A stretch of DNA of 29,398 nt from an uncultured Nesterenkonia sp. (GCA_946221825.1 CAMINA010000004.1:1-29398); one strand, 5' to 3'. Counted from the stretch's first letter, positions 1 to 8,157 are shown. Translations and numbers: made by a program. The notes: generated by a model from the letters alone, not told the origin.

Positions 1-31
1 ACCTTTCGGTCCGGAGCCCTTCGCTCTGTTG

Positions 32-115
32 TGCGCGAGGGGGGACTTGAACCCCCACGCCCGTGAAGGCACTGGCACCTGAAGCCAGCGCGTCTACCTA
101 TTCCGCCACTCGCGC
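32..115 (-). tRNA. tRNA-Leu, anticodon CAG
   Basis: Read on the minus strand, this folds as a class II tRNA. The 7-bp acceptor stem is GCGCGAG/CTCGCGC. The anticodon stem CTGGC/GCCAG encloses the loop TTCAGGT, giving anticodon CAG, which reads CTG, the main leucine codon in this GC-rich sequence. There is a long variable arm as expected for Leu, and the T arm GGGGG-TTCAAGT-CCCCC is perfect. The discriminator base A is at position 32. The next bases read CAA, so the 3' CCA is not encoded and must be added by the CCA-adding enzyme. Confidence 0.96.
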
Positions 116-120
116 AAGAC

Positions 121-140
121 GGGAAATCCTCGGACTTCCC
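121..140 (-). other. hairpin in the tRNA-Leu 5' leader
   Basis: On the minus strand, GGGAAGTC and GATTTCCC pair as an 8-bp stem with one G-U wobble around a CGAG tetraloop. The stem ends 5 nt before the mature tRNA 5' end. On the plus strand the same position would be an A-C mismatch, so the fold is better for the tRNA-strand transcript. It may sit in the tRNA precursor or end an upstream transcript. A weak TANNNT box (TAGAGT, minus strand 230-225) lies further upstream. The rest of 141-270 shows nothing else convincing. Confidence 0.4.
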
Positions 141-272
141 TGCTCTGAACGACGCTTTCCGGTCTCGTTATCCCTCTGCGAGGAGGGCCCCTGATCCCGG
201 CTTCAGCGCCGAACAGCGAGAACTACTCTAGCCCAAGAATTCCTCCGATGCATAATCGAGAGTCGCGGGAGC

Positions 273-304
273 TTGGAACCCCCGGAATCTCGGGGTTGTA
301 GACT
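273..304 (+). promoter_or_regulatory. putative hrpA promoter
   Basis: TAGACT (299-304) fits the actinobacterial -10 pattern TANNNT and lies 9 nt before the hrpA ATG. That would place transcription start within about 0-3 nt of the start codon. There is no Shine-Dalgarno sequence before the ATG, consistent with a leaderless or nearly leaderless mRNA. TTGGAA (273-278) is a possible but over-spaced -35 (20 bp). An inverted repeat, AACCCC (277-282) and GGGGTT (292-297), fills the spacer and could be an operator. Confidence 0.4.
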
Positions 305-313
305 CGTACAGTT

Positions 314-3300
314 ATGCCTGAGACCGCCCCGCAGCAGACTGCCCGGAGCAGAGCCGAATACACTGCCGCCGCCCTGAACTATCCCGAGCAGCTTCCGGTC
401 ACCGGTGAGCGGGAGACCATCCTGGACGCCCTGAGGGAGCACCAGGTGGTCGTCGTCGCCGGTGAGACCGGTTCCGGCAAGACCACCCAGCTGCCCAAGA
501 TGCTGCTGGAGCTGGGTATCCACCAGGGCGGCATCATCGGACACACCCAGCCCCGCCGGCTGGCGGCCCGTACCGTGGCCGAGCGTCTGGCCGAAGAGCT
601 GGGCACCTCGATCGGTGAGGACATCGGCTATCAGGTCCGCTTCACCTCAGAGGTGTCGAAGAACACAGCGGTGAAGCTGATGACCGACGGCATCCTGCTG
701 GCTGAGATCCAGCGGGACCCGCTGCTGAAGCGCTACGCGGCGATCATCATCGACGAGGCCCACGAGCGCAGCCTGAACATCGACGTCATCCTCGGCTATC
801 TGCGCCGCATCCTGCCGAAGCGGCCGGACCTGAAGGTGGTGATCACCTCGGCGACGATCGATCCGGAGCGATTCGCCCGTCACTTCACCCGCCAGGAGAT
901 TCCGGAGGATTCCGAGGAGCTTCCCGACGACACTCCGATCATCGAAGTCTCCGGACGCACCTTCCCCGTGGAGATCCGCTACAGGCCTCTGCGGCCGGAG
1001 GCTGAGGCGGCAGACCCCGAGGACGAGTTCGGCCAGGCCCAGGATCCCGCTCACGGGGAGGAGAAGGACCTGCTCGACGGCATCGCCGAGGCGGTCCAGG
1101 AGCTGGCCGAGGAGCCGACCGCAGGTCAGGGAGCGGGCGACATCCTGATCTTCTTCCCCGGTGAGCGCGAGATCCGCGACGCCGCCGATCACCTCGCCGA
1201 CGTGGTCAGCAGGGACCGGCGCCTGTCCGGCTCCGAGATCCTGCCGCTCTTCGGACGGCTGTCCATGCAGGAGCAGAAGCGTGTCTTCAGCCCCTCGGGC
1301 CGACGCCGGATCGTGCTGGCCACCAATGTGGCTGAGACCTCGTTGACCGTGCCGGGCATCAAATACGTGATCGACACCGGCACGGCCCGGATCTCCCGCT
1401 ACTCCACCCGCACGAAGGTCCAGCGGCTGCCCATCGAGCCGATCTCTCAGGCCTCGGCGAATCAGCGTTCGGGTCGTGCCGGACGGACGTCGCCGGGTGT
1501 GGCGATCCGGCTCTACTCGGAGGAGGACTTCGACTCCCGTCCGGAGTTCACCGATCCGGAGATCCTGCGCACGTCGCTGGCCAGCGTGCTGCTGCAGATG
1601 TCCTCCATGGGCATCACCCGCACGCCGGAGGAGCTGCTGGAGTTCCCCTTCGTCCAGAAGCCGGACTCCAAAGCGGTCAACGACGCCGTCCGCCTGCTCA
1701 CCGAGCTGGGTGCCCTGGAGAGGTCCGGAACGGTCACCACCACCGGGCGGCTGCTCTCGCGACTGCCGGTGGACCCGAGGCTGGGACGCATGATGGTCGA
1801 GGCCGGTCGGCGCGGCTGCCTGGAGGAGGTCACCGTGCTGGTGGCGGCCCTGTCCATCCAGGACCCGCGTGAGCGCCCGGGTGCCGGCGGGGACGGAGGA
1901 GCGGAGCGGGCGCAGGCCGATGAGCTGCACCGTCGTTTCGCCGATGACACCAGCGACTTCTCCGCACTGCTGAACGTGTGGCGGTACCTGCAGCAGAAGC
2001 AGGAGGAGCTCTCCGGCAATCAGTTCCGCAGGCTCTGTCGCCGCGAGTACCTGAACTACCTGCGGGTCCGTGAATGGCAGGACCTGGTCGTGCAGCTGGC
2101 TGAGATCGCCCGCGACGCCGAGCTGGGGGAGCTGCCCAAGGGGCGGCGAGCCTCGTCTCTGGCGAAGAACCCCGCCACCAACAGCGACGCCGTCCACCAG
2201 TCGTTGCTGTCCGGACTGCTCAGCCACATCGGCCTGTACTCGCCCAAGAACCGCGACTATCAGGGGGCCCGCGGAACCCGCTTCGCCGTCTTCCCCGGAT
2301 CGGGGCTGTTCAAGAAGAACCATGACTGGGTCATGGCCGCCGAACTGGTGGAGACCTCGCGGCTCTGGGCCCGCACAGTGGCCAGGGTGGACCCCGCCTG
2401 GATCGAGGATCTGGCCCCGCATCTGACCAAGACCTCCTACTCGGAGCCCCGCTGGAGCTCTCGCAAGGGCGCCGTGGTGGCGACTCAGAAGGTGACGCTG
2501 TTCGGCGTGCCGGTGATCGCGGACCGCCTGGTGCTCTACGCGAAGGTGGATCCGGTCTACAGCCGCGAACTGTTCATCCAGCGTGCACTGATCGAAGGCG
2601 ATTGGAACACCCGGCATCACTTCGACCGCCGTAACCGAGAGCGCTTCCAAGAGATCGAGGAGTTGGAGAACCGCACCCGGCGCAAGGACCTGCGCGCCTC
2701 GGACGAGGAGCTCTTCGCCTTCTTCGATGAGCGACTGCCGGCCACGATCGTCTCCCAGCGCCACTTTGACACCTGGTGGAAGAAGCAGCGTCACGAGACC
2801 CCGGAGCTGTTGGACCTGGGCGAGGAGCACCTGCTGGCCGATTCGGCCGAGGAGGTCGACGTCGAGGCCTTCCCGGAGCATTTCGACCATGACGGTCTGG
2901 CCCTCGAGCTGCGCTACGAGTTCAATCCCAGCCGCTATACGGCCGGCAGCACCGGTTCCGACGGCATCACCGTCCGAGTTCCGGTGCTCTTCCTGAACCA
3001 GCTCCAGCCCCACCGGTTCTCCTGGCTGATCCCCGGGCTGCGCGCCGAGCTGATCACCCATCTGATCCGTTCGATGCCCAAGTCGGTGCGGAAGAACTTC
3101 GTCCCCGCCCCGGACGTCGCCGCCCAGGCTCTGGACCGGCTGGAATCCGACTACCAGCCGGGAGTCGACCCGCTCGAGCCCGCCCTCGCCGCGGTCCTGC
3201 AGCGGTTGCGCGGACATGTGGTCGACCCCGCGGTCTTCGACCTCTCCGCCCTGCCGGACCATCTGCGCTTCACCTTCGCGGTCATCAGCGAGAAGGGGCG

Positions 3301-4354
3301 GGTGCTGGACTCCGGGACCGACCTGGAGGAGCTGCAGGTCCGCTTCTCCTCGGAGAGCCGTGCCGCGATCAGCCGTGCCACCAGCGGGAAGCAGTCCGCG
3401 ATGCCGACCCCCACCTCGGCAGCGGCACGCGGTTCCGGGCAGCCGGGCATCACCGACCAGCCCGCCGCGGTGTCCCAGGCCCGTGAGCAGACCTCCTGGA
3501 CCTTCGGGCGCATCCCGCGAGAGGTCACCGCCGTGGTCGCCGGGCGCGAGGTCACCGGGTTCCCGGCGTTGGTCCCCGACGGCGCCGGTGTGCGCTGCGC
3601 AGTGCAAGATTCGGCCGTGGAACAGGCGCGGGTGCACCGCAGTGGGGTGGTCGCCCTGCTGCGGGCCGTGCTTCCTTCGCCCCAGCGCTATGTGGTCGAG
3701 CATCTCAGCAATCGGGAGCGTGTGGCCTTCGGCCAGTTCTCCCAGGTGGAGGAGATCGTCGCCGATGCCACCACGGCTGCGCTCGAGCACCTGGTCCCTG
3801 GCGAACGGGGGTCCGCCGCGGACCTTCCGTTCTCCGCCGAGGAGTTCGACCAGATCGCCCGCAGCGCCCGCGCCGACCTGATCGAGACGGTTCTGACGCT
3901 GACCGATCTGATCGCGCAGTCGCTGACGGCTGCGGCCGAGCTGCGCTCGCAGCTGACGAGCGTGCGCTCAGCGGCTCTGCGCCCTGCGGTGGAGGATATG
4001 ACGGCACAGCTGGATCAGCTGGTCTATCCGGGATTCGTGACCGCCACCGGCTACGAGCAGCTGCGGCACATGCCTCGCTACCTGCGGGCGGTGCAGGTCC
4101 GGCTGGACCGTCTCCAGGACGGGCAGGCCGTGGCGAAGGACTCCACGGATATGCAGCAGGTCCAACAGCTGGAGGACGAGTACGACGCGGCGGTGGAGGC
4201 GGTTCCGCCGCAGTTGGCAGTTCCGGAGCAGCTGCGCGCGGTGAAGTGGATGATCGAGGAGCTGCGGGTCAACCTCTTCGCCCAGCAGCTGGGGACGGCT
4301 CAGACGGTCAGTGCCAAACGGGTGCGCAGGGCCATCAAGCAGACGGCACGCTAG
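314..4354 (+). CDS. hrpA: ATP-dependent RNA helicase HrpA (DEAH box)
   Basis: A 1346-residue superfamily 2 DEAH/RHA RNA helicase, close to the roughly 1300-residue length usual for bacterial HrpA. Visible motifs are Walker A GETGSGKTT (residues 50-58), DEAH (147-150), SAT (179-181) and motif VI QRSGRAGR (384-391). These are followed by winged-helix and ratchet regions, then the long C-terminal half typical of HrpA (DUF3418 type). The protein is expected to unwind or remodel RNA in the cytoplasm using NTP hydrolysis; bacterial HrpA has been linked to mRNA handling and stalled-ribosome rescue. The ATG start is chosen because it precedes the helicase domain by a normal distance and follows a TANNNT box. 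The gene stands alone and converges with plsC, the two stop codons overlapping within CTAG. A very long open frame on the opposite strand is a composition artefact. Confidence 0.96.
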   Translation: MPETAPQQTARSRAEYTAAALNYPEQLPVTGERETILDALREHQVVVVAGETGSGKTTQLPKMLLELGIHQGGIIGHTQPRRLAARTVAERLAEELGTSIGEDIGYQVRFTSEVSKNTAVKLMTDGILLAEIQRDPLLKRYAAIIIDEAHERSLNIDVILGYLRRILPKRPDLKVVITSATIDPERFARHFTRQEIPEDSEELPDDTPIIEVSGRTFPVEIRYRPLRPEAEAADPEDEFGQAQDPAHGEEKDLLDGIAEAVQELAEEPTAGQGAGDILIFFPGEREIRDAADHLADVVSRDRRLSGSEILPLFGRLSMQEQKRVFSPSGRRRIVLATNVAETSLTVPGIKYVIDTGTARISRYSTRTKVQRLPIEPISQASANQRSGRAGRTSPGVAIRLYSEEDFDSRPEFTDPEILRTSLASVLLQMSSMGITRTPEELLEFPFVQKPDSKAVNDAVRLLTELGALERSGTVTTTGRLLSRLPVDPRLGRMMVEAGRRGCLEEVTVLVAALSIQDPRERPGAGGDGGAERAQADELHRRFADDTSDFSALLNVWRYLQQKQEELSGNQFRRLCRREYLNYLRVREWQDLVVQLAEIARDAELGELPKGRRASSLAKNPATNSDAVHQSLLSGLLSHIGLYSPKNRDYQGARGTRFAVFPGSGLFKKNHDWVMAAELVETSRLWARTVARVDPAWIEDLAPHLTKTSYSEPRWSSRKGAVVATQKVTLFGVPVIADRLVLYAKVDPVYSRELFIQRALIEGDWNTRHHFDRRNRERFQEIEELENRTRRKDLRASDEELFAFFDERLPATIVSQRHFDTWWKKQRHETPELLDLGEEHLLADSAEEVDVEAFPEHFDHDGLALELRYEFNPSRYTAGSTGSDGITVRVPVLFLNQLQPHRFSWLIPGLRAELITHLIRSMPKSVRKNFVPAPDVAAQALDRLESDYQPGVDPLEPALAAVLQRLRGHVVDPAVFDLSALPDHLRFTFAVISEKGRVLDSGTDLEELQVRFSSESRAAISRATSGKQSAMPTPTSAAARGSGQPGITDQPAAVSQAREQTSWTFGRIPREVTAVVAGREVTGFPALVPDGAGVRCAVQDSAVEQARVHRSGVVALLRAVLPSPQRYVVEHLSNRERVAFGQFSQVEEIVADATTAALEHLVPGERGSAADLPFSAEEFDQIARSARADLIETVLTLTDLIAQSLTAAAELRSQLTSVRSAALRPAVEDMTAQLDQLVYPGFVTATGYEQLRHMPRYLRAVQVRLDRLQDGQAVAKDSTDMQQVQQLEDEYDAAVEAVPPQLAVPEQLRAVKWMIEELRVNLFAQQLGTAQTVSAKRVRRAIKQTAR

Positions 4355-5061
4355 CTTCCGGCCTTCTTCTCCTGCTCGAGCCTGCGCTTCACATCCGCGG
4401 CGTAGAGATCCACGTACTCCTGCCCGGAGAGCCGCATGATCTGATACATGATCTCGTCGGTGACGGCGCGCTGGGCAAAGCGATCGGTGGCGTTGTCGTA
4501 GTAGGCGTCGAAGTGGAGGGGCTCGCCGATGATCATCCCCACGCGGCGCAGGTTGGGGACCTTCTTGCCGATGGGCTGGACCTTCTCTGTGCCGATCATC
4601 GCCACGGGGATCACCGGAACCCTGGTGTTCAGCGCCAGGCGGGCGACCCCCAGCTTGCCGCGGTAGAGGCGGCTGTCGGGGGAGCGGGTCCCTTCCGGGT
4701 AGATGCCCAGCAGCGCGCCGTCGCGCAGCGCCTCCTCGGCCGCCGAGAGCGCGCTCTGACTGGCCTGACCGCCGGAGCGGTCCATCGGGATCTGGCCGCT
4801 GATCTCGAAGAACTTCTTCTGCGTCCAGCCCCAGGGGCCCTTCTGTACGAAGTAGTCCTTCTTGGCCAGGAAGCGGACCGGGCGCGGCACCTTCACCGGC
4901 AGGAACACCGAGTCGGAGAAGGAGAGGTGGTTCGAGGCGAGGATCGCCGGACCCTCTGCGGGGATGTTGTCCAGCCCCTTCACCCAGGGCCGGAACGCGG
5001 TGTTGACGAGGGGGGCGACGGCGAAGGTCTTGGCCACGTAGTAGAACGACACGGCCACCAC
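4351..5061 (-). CDS. 1-acyl-sn-glycerol-3-phosphate acyltransferase family protein (PlsC-like)
   Basis: A 236-residue LPLAT/PlsC acyltransferase. The catalytic HX4D motif is NHLSFSD (His45, Asp50). The substrate-binding blocks IPMDR (91-95) and PEGTRS (122-127) follow in the usual order. The N-terminal 20 residues are hydrophobic and may anchor it at the membrane. It probably transfers an acyl chain to lysophosphatidate in phospholipid synthesis, although related actinobacterial proteins can use other lyso-lipids. The nearby acyl-CoA synthetase could supply acyl-CoA. The start is a GTG with AGAGGA 6 nt upstream as ribosome binding site; a second GTG follows immediately. It is divergent from the hydrolase gene, with only 23 nt between starts. 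A homologous acyltransferase sits in the same neighbourhood in mycobacteria (Rv2182c), which supports conserved synteny. Confidence 0.88.
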   Translation of the reverse strand: MVAVSFYYVAKTFAVAPLVNTAFRPWVKGLDNIPAEGPAILASNHLSFSDSVFLPVKVPRPVRFLAKKDYFVQKGPWGWTQKKFFEISGQIPMDRSGGQASQSALSAAEEALRDGALLGIYPEGTRSPDSRLYRGKLGVARLALNTRVPVIPVAMIGTEKVQPIGKKVPNLRRVGMIIGEPLHFDAYYDNATDRFAQRAVTDEIMYQIMRLSGQEYVDLYAADVKRRLEQEKKAGS

Positions 5062-5072
5062 TCTAAATCCTC

Positions 5073-5078
5073 TAGGCT
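5073..5078 (+). promoter_or_regulatory. -10 box TAGGCT, leaderless start
   Basis: TAGGCT ends 6 nt before the ATG at 5085, so transcription should begin at or next to the start codon. No Shine-Dalgarno sequence precedes the ATG. The box lies in the 23-nt gap between the divergent plsC and hydrolase genes. Confidence 0.55.
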
Positions 5079-5084
5079 GAACCT

Positions 5085-5795
5085 ATGGGAAAAGCTCACA
5101 CCGGCGTCGCCGTCTTCCACGGGTTCACCTCCACCCCGGCCAGCATGCGCCCGCTCGCTCAGGCGCTGGAGGGGGCGGGCCACCGGGTGGACCTGCCGCT
5201 GCTGCCCGGGCACGGAACCTCCTGGGAGGACCTGGAGCGCACCCCGCACCAGCAGATCCTGCGGGCGGCCCTGGCCTCCTACGACCGACTGGCGGCCCGC
5301 TGCGCTCAGGTCGCTGTGGCAGGCCTCTCCATGGGAGGGGCTCTGGCGCTGCATGTGGCCGCGCACCGCCGGGTCACCGGTGTGGTCACGATCAACCCCG
5401 CGCTGCGGCTGAAGCCCTTCACAGGAGCAGGCGCGGCGGTGCTGGGCAGGCTGCGCCGCACCGTGCCCCCGGTGGCGGGCAACATCGCCCGCCCGGGCGT
5501 GGAGGAGGAGGCCTATCCGGCCACGCCGCTGCGTGCTGTCGCCGGTCTGGACCGGCTCCTCCGGCAGGTCCGCGGAGAGCTGGACCGTGTGGAGGCTCCG
5601 GTGCTGCTGATGCGCTCAGCGCGTGACGATGTCCTCCCGCCGTCCTCAGCCGATACCCTGGAGAGGCGTCTGCGTCCGGGACGGCTCACCACGGTGCGGC
5701 TGGAGGACAGCCTGCATGTGGCCACCCTGGACTACGACGCCGACAAGATCACACGGCACACACTGGAGTTCCTCCATGAGCAAGAGACGCGATGA
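5085..5795 (+). CDS. alpha/beta hydrolase (serine carboxylesterase/lipase-like)
   Basis: A 236-residue alpha/beta hydrolase. The oxyanion-hole segment HGFTSTP is near residue 12. The nucleophile elbow GLSMGG puts the catalytic serine at residue 82. The acid is in SARDDVLPP (Asp181 or Asp182), and the histidine is His211 in the segment DSLHVATLD. This layout matches the carboxylesterase/monoacylglycerol lipase group. It has no signal peptide, so it is probably cytoplasmic. The substrate cannot be told from sequence; an acyl ester is likely given the acyltransferase and acyl-CoA synthetase on either side. The start is the ATG preceded by TAGGCT at leaderless spacing. The last 20 bp overlap the next gene in another frame, indicating one transcript. 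Confidence 0.85.
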   Translation: MGKAHTGVAVFHGFTSTPASMRPLAQALEGAGHRVDLPLLPGHGTSWEDLERTPHQQILRAALASYDRLAARCAQVAVAGLSMGGALALHVAAHRRVTGVVTINPALRLKPFTGAGAAVLGRLRRTVPPVAGNIARPGVEEEAYPATPLRAVAGLDRLLRQVRGELDRVEAPVLLMRSARDDVLPPSSADTLERRLRPGRLTTVRLEDSLHVATLDYDADKITRHTLEFLHEQETR

Positions 5796-6156
5796 CGGAC
5801 AGGGCCCTCCCCGGAAGAACCGGCAGGTGAACAGCTACCGGATCGAGAGCGACCGGCCCGGGAACCGGCGTCCCGGGGCGGGCACCCGTGACTACACCGT
5901 GGACGACGAGGCCCTCGACGACTTCACCCCGCCCAACCCCAAGAACCCGCTGGCCGGCGCCAAGCCGGGGGTGGTCCTCGGGGCGGTGCTGGTCATCGGC
6001 GGCATCCTGGCGCTGATCATCGTGCCGTTCCTGCCGCTGAACGCACCGAGCTGGACGGCGCCGGGACTCATCGGGCTGATCCTCTTCGGGCTGGCCGTCC
6101 TCTTCCTGCAGATGCCCCGTCACCGCAGCGGAGGCGGCGACGGCGCCCAGGTCTGA
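5776..6156 (+). CDS. small two-helix membrane protein of unknown function
   Basis: A 126-residue protein that I do not recognise. The first 60 residues are polar, rich in Arg, Pro and Asp, and probably disordered. Two hydrophobic stretches follow (about 65-86 and 94-112) with a short proline-containing turn between them. The tail is short and Gly/His/Arg-rich. The frame is open further upstream, but the ATG at 5776 is chosen because GGAG lies 7 nt before it and because upstream starts would run deep into the hydrolase gene. It overlaps that gene by 20 bp, so translation is probably coupled. Proteins of this shape (cytoplasmic tail plus helical hairpin) are common hypothetical proteins in actinobacteria. 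No catalytic residues are evident. Confidence 0.75.
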   Translation: MSKRRDDGQGPPRKNRQVNSYRIESDRPGNRRPGAGTRDYTVDDEALDDFTPPNPKNPLAGAKPGVVLGAVLVIGGILALIIVPFLPLNAPSWTAPGLIGLILFGLAVLFLQMPRHRSGGGDGAQV

Positions 6157-6176
6157 GGACCCCTCCAGGGCCGATC

Positions 6177-6204
6177 GCCCCTGAAGGGCCGCGTGGACAG
6201 GGGC
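6177..6204. promoter_or_regulatory. inverted repeat upstream of fadD (terminator or operator)
   Basis: GCCCCTG (6177-6183) and CAGGGGC (6198-6204) form perfect 7-bp arms around a 14-nt centre. The left arm can instead pair with CAGGGC at 6166-6171, just after the preceding stop codon. There is no T tract. The right arm overlaps the fadD -35 hexamer, so the dyad could end the upstream transcript, act as an operator, or do both. Confidence 0.4.
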
Positions 6205-6222
6205 ACGCTGACACATTACTGT
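6194..6222 (+). promoter_or_regulatory. fadD promoter, TGGACA-N17-TACTGT
   Basis: The -35 TGGACA (6194-6199) is separated by exactly 17 bp from the -10 TACTGT (6217-6222). Transcription would start near 6229, leaving a leader of about 57 nt with a clear GAGGAGAA ribosome binding site at 6272-6279. This is the most canonical promoter in the left half of the window. Confidence 0.6.
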
Positions 6223-6285
6223 GATGGGCAGCACACAAGGCATCCATCGTGGTGTGGACCCCGCAGTCTATGAGGAGAAGTGACC

Positions 6286-8115
6286 GTGAGCGAGAACAGC
6301 GTCCCGACAGTCATCGAAGTCCCCGCGGAGCTGAACATCACCGACCTGCTGGAGCGTCAGGCCGAATCAGATCCCGAGAACATCCTCTTCGGTCGTCAGC
6401 TGACTCCGGGGGAGTGGACCGACATCTCGGCCGCGGAGTTCCGGGCCGACGTCATCGCTCTGGCCAAGGGTCTGGCGGCCAAGGGCGTGCAGCCCGGAGA
6501 CCGCGTGGCCATCATGGCCGCCACCCGGTATGAGTGGACGCTGCTGGACTTCGCGATCTGGTACTCCGGCGCGGTGACCGTCCCGGTCTATGAGACCTCC
6601 TCCCCGTCACAGGTGGCCTGGATCCTGGAGGACGCCGGGGTCAGCGTGGTCTTCGTCGAGCGCTCCGAGCATGAGCGGGTGGTGGACCGCGCCATCCGCC
6701 AGGAGGGGCTCGACGGCGTCCGTCACCTCTTCCAGATCGAAGGCGAGGACCTCGACGGACTGCGTGAGGCGGGCAGGCAGACCGAGGACGCCGAGATCGA
6801 GCGCCGGCGCACGGCGGCCGGCCTCTCCGACGTCGCGACCATCATCTACACCTCCGGGACCACCGGACGGCCCAAGGGCTGCGAGCTGACCCACGGCAAC
6901 TTTGCCGAACTGAGCCTGCAGACTCTGCAGGTCCTGGGTCATGTGGTGCATAAGCAGGCCTCCACGGTCATGTTCATCCCTCTGGCCCACGTCTTCGCCC
7001 GCTTCATCTCTGTGCTGGCGGTGGCTGCCGGGTCGCGGGTGGGCCACACCTCGGACATCAAGGAACTGGTGGATGACCTCGGGACGTTCCGGCCCACCTT
7101 CCTGCTGGCCGTTCCACGGGTCTTCGAGAAGATCTACAACGCCGCCCTGCTGAAGGCTCAGGGCGAGGGCAAGGGGAGCATCTTCGAGAAGGCCGCCGAG
7201 ACAGCCATCGCCTGGTCCCAGGCCAGCCAGGCCGGAAAGGTGCCTTTCGGCCTGAAGCTCAAGCACGCCGTGTTCTCCAAGCTGGTCTACTCCAAGCTCC
7301 ACGCCCGTATGGGCGGGCAGGTGGCCCATGCGGTCTCCGGCGGCTCCCCCTTGGGGGCACGTATGGGCCACTTCTTCCACGGCATCGGCGTGACCATTCT
7401 GGAGGGCTATGGGCTCACTGAGACCACAGCGCCCATCACGGTCAACACTCCGGAGCAGCTCAAGATCGGAACCGTGGGGCTCCCGCTGCCCGGCAATGCG
7501 GTGCGGATCGCCGAGGACGGCGAGATCCTCGGCCGGGGCGTCTGTGTCTTCCCCGGCTACCGCAACCGACCGGAGGAGAACGCCGAGTCCTTCGTGGAGA
7601 TCGACGGGCAGAGGTGGTTCCGCACCGGAGACACCGGCAGTCTGGACGAGCAGGGCTACCTGACGATCACCGGGCGCAAGAAGGAGATCCTGGTGACCGC
7701 CGCCGGCAAGAACGTCTCCCCGGCGCAGCTGGAGGATCAGATCCGGGCCGATGCGATCGTCTCCCAGGCGGTGGTGGTCGGGGACAACCGGCCCTTCGTG
7801 GCCGCTCTGGTCACTCTGGACCCGGAGACCCTGCCCCAGTGGCTCCAGCGGCACGGGATCGACCAGGACACTCCGATGGGCGAGCTCATCCGGGACCAGC
7901 GCGTCATCGACCACATCCAGTCGGTGATCGACCGGGCCAACCAGAGTGTCAGCCGGGCGGAGTCCATCCGCGAGTTCCGCCTCCTGGAGCAGGACTTCAC
8001 CATCGAGTCCGGACACCTCACGCCTTCGCTGAAGATCAAGCGGCCGGCGGTCATGAAGGACTACGCCGAGCAGGTGGAGGCCCTCTACCGGGATGCGGCT
8101 GCGGCGCGCGGCTGA
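6286..8115 (+). CDS. long-chain fatty acid--CoA ligase (FadD15-like, AMP-binding)
   Basis: A 609-residue ANL-superfamily adenylate-forming enzyme. It activates a fatty acid to acyl-AMP and then acyl-CoA. Visible core motifs (numbered from the in-frame GTG at 6280, two residues earlier) are the P-loop-like IYTSGTTGRPKG (189-200), YGLTETT (377-383), WFRTGD (446-451), and GRKKEIL followed by AAGKNVSP with the A10 lysine near 477. The GTG at 6286 is preferred because GAGGAGAA ends 6 nt before it, while the GTG at 6280 directly abuts that site. No membrane segment is seen. The order fadD, plsC, aroG, pknL matches the mycobacterial fadD15 region, which suggests a role in supplying acyl-CoA for membrane lipids. 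Exact chain-length preference cannot be inferred. Confidence 0.9.
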   Translation: MSENSVPTVIEVPAELNITDLLERQAESDPENILFGRQLTPGEWTDISAAEFRADVIALAKGLAAKGVQPGDRVAIMAATRYEWTLLDFAIWYSGAVTVPVYETSSPSQVAWILEDAGVSVVFVERSEHERVVDRAIRQEGLDGVRHLFQIEGEDLDGLREAGRQTEDAEIERRRTAAGLSDVATIIYTSGTTGRPKGCELTHGNFAELSLQTLQVLGHVVHKQASTVMFIPLAHVFARFISVLAVAAGSRVGHTSDIKELVDDLGTFRPTFLLAVPRVFEKIYNAALLKAQGEGKGSIFEKAAETAIAWSQASQAGKVPFGLKLKHAVFSKLVYSKLHARMGGQVAHAVSGGSPLGARMGHFFHGIGVTILEGYGLTETTAPITVNTPEQLKIGTVGLPLPGNAVRIAEDGEILGRGVCVFPGYRNRPEENAESFVEIDGQRWFRTGDTGSLDEQGYLTITGRKKEILVTAAGKNVSPAQLEDQIRADAIVSQAVVVGDNRPFVAALVTLDPETLPQWLQRHGIDQDTPMGELIRDQRVIDHIQSVIDRANQSVSRAESIREFRLLEQDFTIESGHLTPSLKIKRPAVMKDYAEQVEALYRDAAAARG

Positions 8116-8151
8116 GCCTATTAGGCGTATCCTCACAGTGCGCTTTACGCT
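8116..8151 (+). promoter_or_regulatory. aroG promoter with upstream palindrome
   Basis: The -10 TACGCT (8146-8151) ends 6 nt before the GTG start, which predicts a leaderless mRNA. A perfect palindrome GCCTA-T-TAGGC (8116-8126) begins directly after the fadD stop codon and overlaps where a -35 would lie (about 8123-8128). It is a candidate operator. Confidence 0.5.
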
Positions 8152-8157
8152 AGTGCG

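Noticed and set aside
1..31. Terminator for tRNA-Leu at the window edge
   Set aside because: A C/G-rich segment follows the tRNA on the minus strand, but no complete stem can be seen before the sequence ends.
647..3790. 1047-codon open frame antisense to hrpA
   Set aside because: It is the mirror of a GC-rich coding frame, has low-complexity composition and no recognisable domain, while the plus strand encodes a complete helicase.
5062..5084. Mirror-image overlapping -10 for plsC opposite the hydrolase promoter
   Set aside because: On the minus strand the matching position reads AGAGGA, which is a ribosome binding site rather than TANNNT. plsC is more likely transcribed from inside the hydrolase gene.
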